A DNA stretch of 8,311 nt from Candidatus Equihabitans merdae (GTDB lineage: Bacteria > Bacillota > Clostridia > Lachnospirales > Lachnospiraceae), in the NCBI GenBank assembly GCA_018065025.1, contig JAGHUB010000261.1:1-8311 (forward strand). Direction: 5' to 3'. Both the position numbers and the translations under genes were made by a program. Under the pieces are notes generated by a model. It saw only the letters and a list, made by a program, of their open reading frames with translations. It searched no databases and was not told the DNA's origin. Shown piece by piece: positions 5,077 through 8,311 of the stretch (positions are counted from its first letter, which is position 1; every line of letters begins with the position of its first letter).

Positions 5077-6358
5077 CCAAAAACTTATCCACGCTGACAA
5101 GTTTTACACTAAGTACAAAAACTTCTGTGGCTTTCTTGAGTTCGTCCGGTTCCGGGAAGGACGGTGCAATACGGATATTGCTGTCTTTGGGATCCTTGCC
5201 ATAGGGGAATGTGGCGCCTGCACCGGTCATCTTTACACCGGCTTCAGCAGCCTTGGCTACGATAGCCTTAGCACAGCCTTCCAGGGCATCGAAGGAGATG
5301 AAGTAACCACCATTGGGGCAGTTCCATGTACCGATCTCCAGACCAGCCAGTGAACGTTCCAGTTCCTGTTCAACAGCTTCAAACTTGGGACGCAGGAAAG
5401 CAGCATGACGGCTCATATGTTTCTTTACATTGGCGATGTTGCCGAAATAACGAGCGTGACGGAGCTGGTTGATCTTGTCATGACCGATAGTCTGTACTGT
5501 CATGTTGGCCAGGATGTCTTTGATATTGTTTTCAGATGTAGCCAGGGCGGAAATACCTGAACCCGGATAAGTTACCTTAGAAGTTGATGTGAACTTATAT
5601 ACCAGGTCCGGATGACCGGCCTTTTCGCATTCTGCAAGGATTTCCAGAAGGCTATCCTGTCTTTCCGGTTCATCATAGAGATGATGGATGGTGTAGGCAT
5701 TGTCCCAGAAGATACGGAAGTCATCAGCAGCCGGAGTCAGGGCAGCAAAACGACGAACGGTCTCTTTAGAATAGGTATAACCCTGGGGGTTAGAATACTT
5801 GGGAACACACCAGATACCCTTAACAGAAGCATCATTATTGACATACTCTTCTACCATGTCCATATCCGGGCCTTCCGGAGTCATGGGAATGGTGATCATT
5901 TCGATACCATAGAATTCAGTAATCTTGAAATGACGATCATAGCCGGGAGCCGGGCAAAGGAATTTAACATTGTCCAGTCTGGCCCAGGGAGTGTTGCCGC
6001 AGATACCCTTTGCCATAGCATGAGCGATCAAGTCATGCATAATATTAAGAGAGGCATTGCCGTATACGATGATATTGGCGGGATCTACTTCGTGGATATC
6101 AGCCATCAGCTTCTTGGCTTCCGGGATACCGGTCAGTACACCATAGTTACGGCAGTCTGTGCCATCTTCAGCAGAGAGGACACTGTGGCTGTCAATGATA
6201 TCCATCATATCATCACTGATGGACAGCTGTGTTTTAGAAGGCTTACCTCTGGACATGTCCATCTTAAGATTCTGTGCTTTGATCTGTTCAAATGCCTGTT
6301 CAAGGCTCTTCTTCTCTTCAAGGAGTTCTTCGCGTGTCATCTGAGAATATGCTTTCAT
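5069..6358 (-). CDS. PLP-dependent aminotransferase, subgroup Ic (aspartate aminotransferase-like)
   Basis: A cytoplasmic fold-type I enzyme moving an amino group between an amino acid, probably aspartate or a similar one, and a 2-oxo acid. Numbered from the ATG at 6358 (429 residues): an N-terminal helix is followed by LKMDMSRGKPSK (about 31-42), with RNYG at about 70. The PLP site has Asn190 (SNPQG), Asp219 and Tyr222 (WDNAY) and Schiff-base Lys261 (STSK). Arg396 (NIRIAPSFP) should bind the substrate carboxylate. The MSRGKPS motif and this layout are typical of the roughly 430-residue subgroup Ic enzymes rather than AspC. An in-frame ATG at 6370 abuts AAAGG with no gap. The ATG at 6358 has AAAGGATGG at good spacing and yields the family's usual N terminus, so I prefer it. 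It has its own strong promoter and is divergent from the methyltransferase. The exact substrate cannot be told from sequence alone. Confidence 0.92.
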   Translation of the reverse strand: MKAYSQMTREELLEEKKSLEQAFEQIKAQNLKMDMSRGKPSKTQLSISDDMMDIIDSHSVLSAEDGTDCRNYGVLTGIPEAKKLMADIHEVDPANIIVYGNASLNIMHDLIAHAMAKGICGNTPWARLDNVKFLCPAPGYDRHFKITEFYGIEMITIPMTPEGPDMDMVEEYVNNDASVKGIWCVPKYSNPQGYTYSKETVRRFAALTPAADDFRIFWDNAYTIHHLYDEPERQDSLLEILAECEKAGHPDLVYKFTSTSKVTYPGSGISALATSENNIKDILANMTVQTIGHDKINQLRHARYFGNIANVKKHMSRHAAFLRPKFEAVEQELERSLAGLEIGTWNCPNGGYFISFDALEGCAKAIVAKAAEAGVKMTGAGATFPYGKDPKDSNIRIAPSFPEPDELKKATEVFVLSVKLVSVDKFLGE

Positions 6359-6387
6359 AAACTCAACCATCCTTTCATTTGAATATA

Positions 6388-6421
6388 GTAATAGAATCCA
6401 ATTTAACAGTCATTCTATTAC
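6388..6421. repeat. 10-bp perfect inverted repeat around the aminotransferase transcription start
   Basis: GTAATAGAAT (6388-6397) and ATTCTATTAC (6412-6421) are perfect inverted copies separated by 14 bases. The right arm contains the -10 element of the aminotransferase promoter and the left arm lies just past the expected start. Since the -10 is not transcribed from this promoter, the repeat cannot form a hairpin in that mRNA. It looks like a DNA-level operator with half-sites centred 24 bases apart. Confidence 0.6.
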
Positions 6422-6441
6422 AGCTGTCATGCCTATGTCAA
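6412..6441 (-). promoter_or_regulatory. Promoter of the aminotransferase gene
   Basis: On the minus strand, a consensus TTGACA (6436-6441) is 18 bases from TAGAAT (6412-6417, 5 of 6 consensus). Transcription should start near 6405, giving a leader of about 46 bases before the preferred ATG at 6358. The spacer holds the palindrome ACAGCTGT (6420-6427). Confidence 0.8.
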
Positions 6442-6465
6442 ACAACCTTAAAATTTTTGTATAAT
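6437..6465 (+). promoter_or_regulatory. Possible promoter of the methyltransferase gene
   Basis: A consensus TATAAT (6460-6465) lies on the plus strand, but at 17 bases upstream there is only GTCAAA, a weak -35. A start near 6472 would give a leader of about 125 bases. The -35 region overlaps that of the divergent aminotransferase promoter, so the two would compete for polymerase or share a regulator. Confidence 0.45.
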
Positions 6466-6471
6466 TTGCAA

Positions 6472-6597
6472 GAAATCCCCATAGCCTAGCAGGCTTTGTT
6501 GGTAATATAAGCCGACCCTTCCATGCTCCACTTGCTAAATAGGCATCTGTCTATTAAACTAGCCTTTGGAAACAATGAATTGATGGAGGACGTGCAT
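6472..6597 (+). other. Leader region before the methyltransferase; no known element recognised
   Basis: About 125 bases between the presumed start and the preferred ATG. It holds small possible hairpins: AGCCT/AGGCT (6483-6487 and 6491-6495, loop of 3), GGCTT/AAGCC (6492-6496 and 6509-6513, mutually exclusive with the first), and AATAG/CTATT (6538-6542 and 6551-6555). It does not match a riboswitch consensus that I know. The upstream in-frame ATGs at 6523 and 6583 extend the coding frame but lack a ribosome binding site. Confidence 0.35.
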
Positions 6598-7458
6598 ATG
6601 TGGATTGCAGACACATGGAAAGAATATCGTGTTCTGGATACAGCAAGCGGTGAGAAACTGGAACAGTGGGGTGACTATCGACTGATTCGTCCGGACCCTC
6701 AGGTTATCTGGCAGACGGAAAAAGACGGAGCCTGGAAGTGCTACAATGGTCATTATCACAGAAGCTCTAAGGGCGGCGGTGAATGGGAGATGAAAGATCT
6801 GCCTGAGAAATGGCAGCTGCATTATAAAGACATTACCTTTAATCTTCAGCCCTTTGCCTTTAAGCACACAGGTGTTTTTCCTGAACAGGCTGTTAACTGG
6901 GAATGGTTTTCCAAGCTGATCCGCCAAGCCAACCGTCCTATCAGTGTACTGAACCTCTTCGCCTATACAGGTGGTGCCACATTAAGTGCCCTTGCCGCCG
7001 GTGCCTCTGTTACTCATGTAGATGCCTCAAAGGGTATGGTGACCTGGGCCAAGGAAAATGCCGTCTCATCCAACCTTGCCGATAAACCGGTACGCTGGCT
7101 GGTGGATGACTGCCGTAAGTTTGTCCAGAGAGAGATCCGCCGTGGCCGCACCTATGATGCCATCATTATGGATCCGCCTTCATACGGCCGTGGTCCTAAA
7201 GGTGAGATCTGGAAGATCGAAGATGAGATCTATCCCTTCCTTCAGGACTGTGCCCAGATTCTTTCTCCCAATCCGCTCTTCTTCCTGCTTAATTCCTATA
7301 CCACAGGACTGCAAAGCGGCGTATTGACTTATATGCTTTCAGATGTTCTGAAAGACTTCCATCCCCACGTAGAATCCGGGGAAGTCGGTCTTCCTGTTGA
7401 AAAGAATGGTCTGGTCCTTCCCTGTGGCTGCGCAGGACGCGTTACTTTTGGTGATTAA
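6598..7458 (+). CDS. Class I SAM-dependent methyltransferase, RlmI-like, without PUA domain
   Basis: A 286-residue cytoplasmic protein of the family that includes the 23S rRNA cytosine-C5 methyltransferase RlmI. Residues 1 to about 80 form a Trp-rich N-terminal part that does not look like the PUA domain of RlmI. FKHTGVFPEQ (about 88-97) leads into the Rossmann-like catalytic domain: motif I NLFAYTGG (119-126) binds SAM, Asp142 in VDAS likely contacts the ribose, and motif IV is DPPSYGRG (192-199). No conserved Cys in the active-site region is obvious in what I can see, so the target base is uncertain. The start at 6598 is chosen because TGGAGG ends eight bases before it; upstream in-frame ATGs at 6523 and 6583 lack such a site. 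It is divergent from the aminotransferase, and its last 17 bases overlap the convergent glycosyltransferase gene. RNA is the likely substrate, by family. Confidence 0.87.
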   Translation: MWIADTWKEYRVLDTASGEKLEQWGDYRLIRPDPQVIWQTEKDGAWKCYNGHYHRSSKGGGEWEMKDLPEKWQLHYKDITFNLQPFAFKHTGVFPEQAVNWEWFSKLIRQANRPISVLNLFAYTGGATLSALAAGASVTHVDASKGMVTWAKENAVSSNLADKPVRWLVDDCRKFVQREIRRGRTYDAIIMDPPSYGRGPKGEIWKIEDEIYPFLQDCAQILSPNPLFFLLNSYTTGLQSGVLTYMLSDVLKDFHPHVESGEVGLPVEKNGLVLPCGCAGRVTFGD

Positions 7459-8311
7459 GAATTGCCTTTTCAAAAATACTAATAAGCTGACCCATCACAT
7501 TTTCAGGAGATGTCTGCTCACGATTTAGAGCGGATATCTCCTTTAATTCATATTGGTCGTATTTTTCATAGATGGTGCGCAAAGCATTTCCCAAAGCTTC
7601 TCTGTCATCTACCGGAACAAGCAGGCCAAACTTAGATGACCAGCCTTCACGGATACCGCCATTTTCCGAAGAAACAACAGGACGACCTACACACATGGCT
7701 TCTCTGTAGGCGATACCAAAGGACTCATGCTCACTGGCCATAGCAAATACATCGCAATTGACATATTCATCGTAGATCTGATGACGGTCCAGGCGTCCAA
7801 GCAGTGATACCCGATTCTCAAGATGGCGTTCTCTGATAATGGATTCCAGGTGTTCCTGTTCCCAACCCAGACCGGCTATGCGAAGAACTACCTGATCATC
7901 TTCAGAAAAAACATCGGCATAGGCGTTGATGAGGAGATCCATGCGCTTCATCTTATAAAGATTGCCTGCTGCAAAGAATGTAAAGGGCTGGCCTTTTTCA
8001 TGTTCCCGATAATCAAACATAGGCTCTACCATATTGGGAACCACATACATCCGGTCTGTTTTACGACAATGCTTCTCTACGAATTCTTTCTGCTTAGTGG
8101 ACACACAGATCAAAGCATCAGCCCGATCTGAGATGTATTTAAGCACTCCGCCAAGATAAGGTGACTTCTGAGGCACCATAATGTTGCCTCCATGCTCAAT
8201 AACAGCTACCGGCAAATGGTATTTCTTCGCCATCCGCACAGCACTGGTTCCTGCCTTAGCTGCAAAATGCCCATAGATAATGTCCGGGCGGCCTTCTTTT
8301 TCATAGACATA
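7442..8311 (-). CDS. GT4-type glycosyltransferase, N terminus cut by the window edge
   Basis: The last 289 residues of a GT-B fold enzyme that moves a sugar from a nucleotide donor to a growing glycan. The frame stays open to the right edge; residues there (RPDIIYGHFAAKAGTSAVRMAKKYH) are typical family sequence, so the true start is outside and the GTG at 8239 is not a start. IEHGG follows, then VPNMVE, and the donor-binding domain begins with FFAAGNLYKMKRMDLLINAY (about 7930-7995). The E-x7-E motif is ESFGIAYRE, within EHESFGIAYREAMCVGRPVV (about 7678-7738), followed by a Glu-Asn-Gly-Gly-Ile motif. A role in exopolysaccharide, capsule or cell-wall glycan synthesis is inferred from family only. 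Donor and acceptor cannot be told. The 3' end overlaps the methyltransferase by 17 bases with no terminator in between. Confidence 0.92.
   Translation of the reverse strand, partial: YVYEKEGRPDIIYGHFAAKAGTSAVRMAKKYHLPVAVIEHGGNIMVPQKSPYLGGVLKYISDRADALICVSTKQKEFVEKHCRKTDRMYVVPNMVEPMFDYREHEKGQPFTFFAAGNLYKMKRMDLLINAYADVFSEDDQVVLRIAGLGWEQEHLESIIRERHLENRVSLLGRLDRHQIYDEYVNCDVFAMASEHESFGIAYREAMCVGRPVVSSENGGIREGWSSKFGLLVPVDDREALGNALRTIYEKYDQYELKEISALNREQTSPENVMGQLISIFEKAILNHQK

Noticed and set aside
5612..6382. 256-codon open frame on the plus strand opposite the aminotransferase
   Set aside because: Antisense shadow: the minus-strand frame contains all PLP enzyme motifs, and the shadow protein resembles nothing known to me.
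6472..6597. SAM riboswitch or T-box in the methyltransferase leader
   Set aside because: The hairpins are short and mutually exclusive, and no conserved core of either class is recognisable.
7421..7436. Six-pair hairpin near the end of the methyltransferase gene, considered as its terminator
   Set aside because: It lies within coding sequence, includes a G-U pair, and is not followed by a T-run.
8237..8239. GTG considered as the start of the glycosyltransferase
   Set aside because: The frame continues upstream to the window edge with typical family residues, and there is no ribosome binding site before the GTG.

Overview
The window looks like a chromosomal piece of a low-to-mid GC Gram-positive bacterium of the class Clostridia, most likely close to Lachnospiraceae. 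The reasons are the rpsF-ssb-rpsR order, a zinc-ribbon (C+) form of S18, an SSB tail ending in a short acidic stretch plus LPF, a class B sortase, a membrane-anchored YkuD transpeptidase with YoaR-like domains, and strong AGGAGG-type ribosome binding sites. This placement is inference from protein features, not a database match. The DNA is gene-dense: the longest stretch without a gene is about 240 bases. No tRNA, rRNA, IS element, phage gene or CRISPR array is visible.

Left part (1-1444, all minus strand): the ribosomal/replication operon rpsF-ssb-rpsR runs leftward from a good promoter (TTGAAG-17-TATATT). Its leader has a fold resembling the S6:S18 autoregulatory element, in which the ribosome binding site would be sequestered. 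The operon ends in a strong 13-bp terminator. Overlapping that terminator is a promoter for the next gene, of which only 12 codons are seen (possibly the GdpP-type c-di-AMP phosphodiesterase often found there).

Middle (1403-5076, minus strand): an apparent cell-envelope operon, read as L,D-transpeptidase, then class B sortase, then sirtuin deacylase. It is very tightly packed. The sortase starts three bases after the transpeptidase stop with no ribosome binding site, and the sirtuin gene starts inside the sortase gene with an 80-base out-of-frame overlap. The transpeptidase would cross-link peptidoglycan and the sortase would attach proteins to it. The sirtuin is cytoplasmic and its link to the other two is unknown. 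Upstream lies a subgroup Ic aspartate-type aminotransferase with its own strong promoter (TTGACA-18-TAGAAT), set in a 10-bp inverted repeat that looks like an operator.

Right part (6359-8311): a divergent intergenic region separates the aminotransferase from a plus-strand RlmI-like RNA methyltransferase lacking a PUA domain. This methyltransferase converges on, and overlaps by 17 bases, a GT4 glycosyltransferase that enters from the right edge on the minus strand.

Most genes are housekeeping. The most interesting signals are regulatory and architectural: promoters built into terminators, the sortase/sirtuin overprint, and the transpeptidase-sortase-sirtuin gene set.
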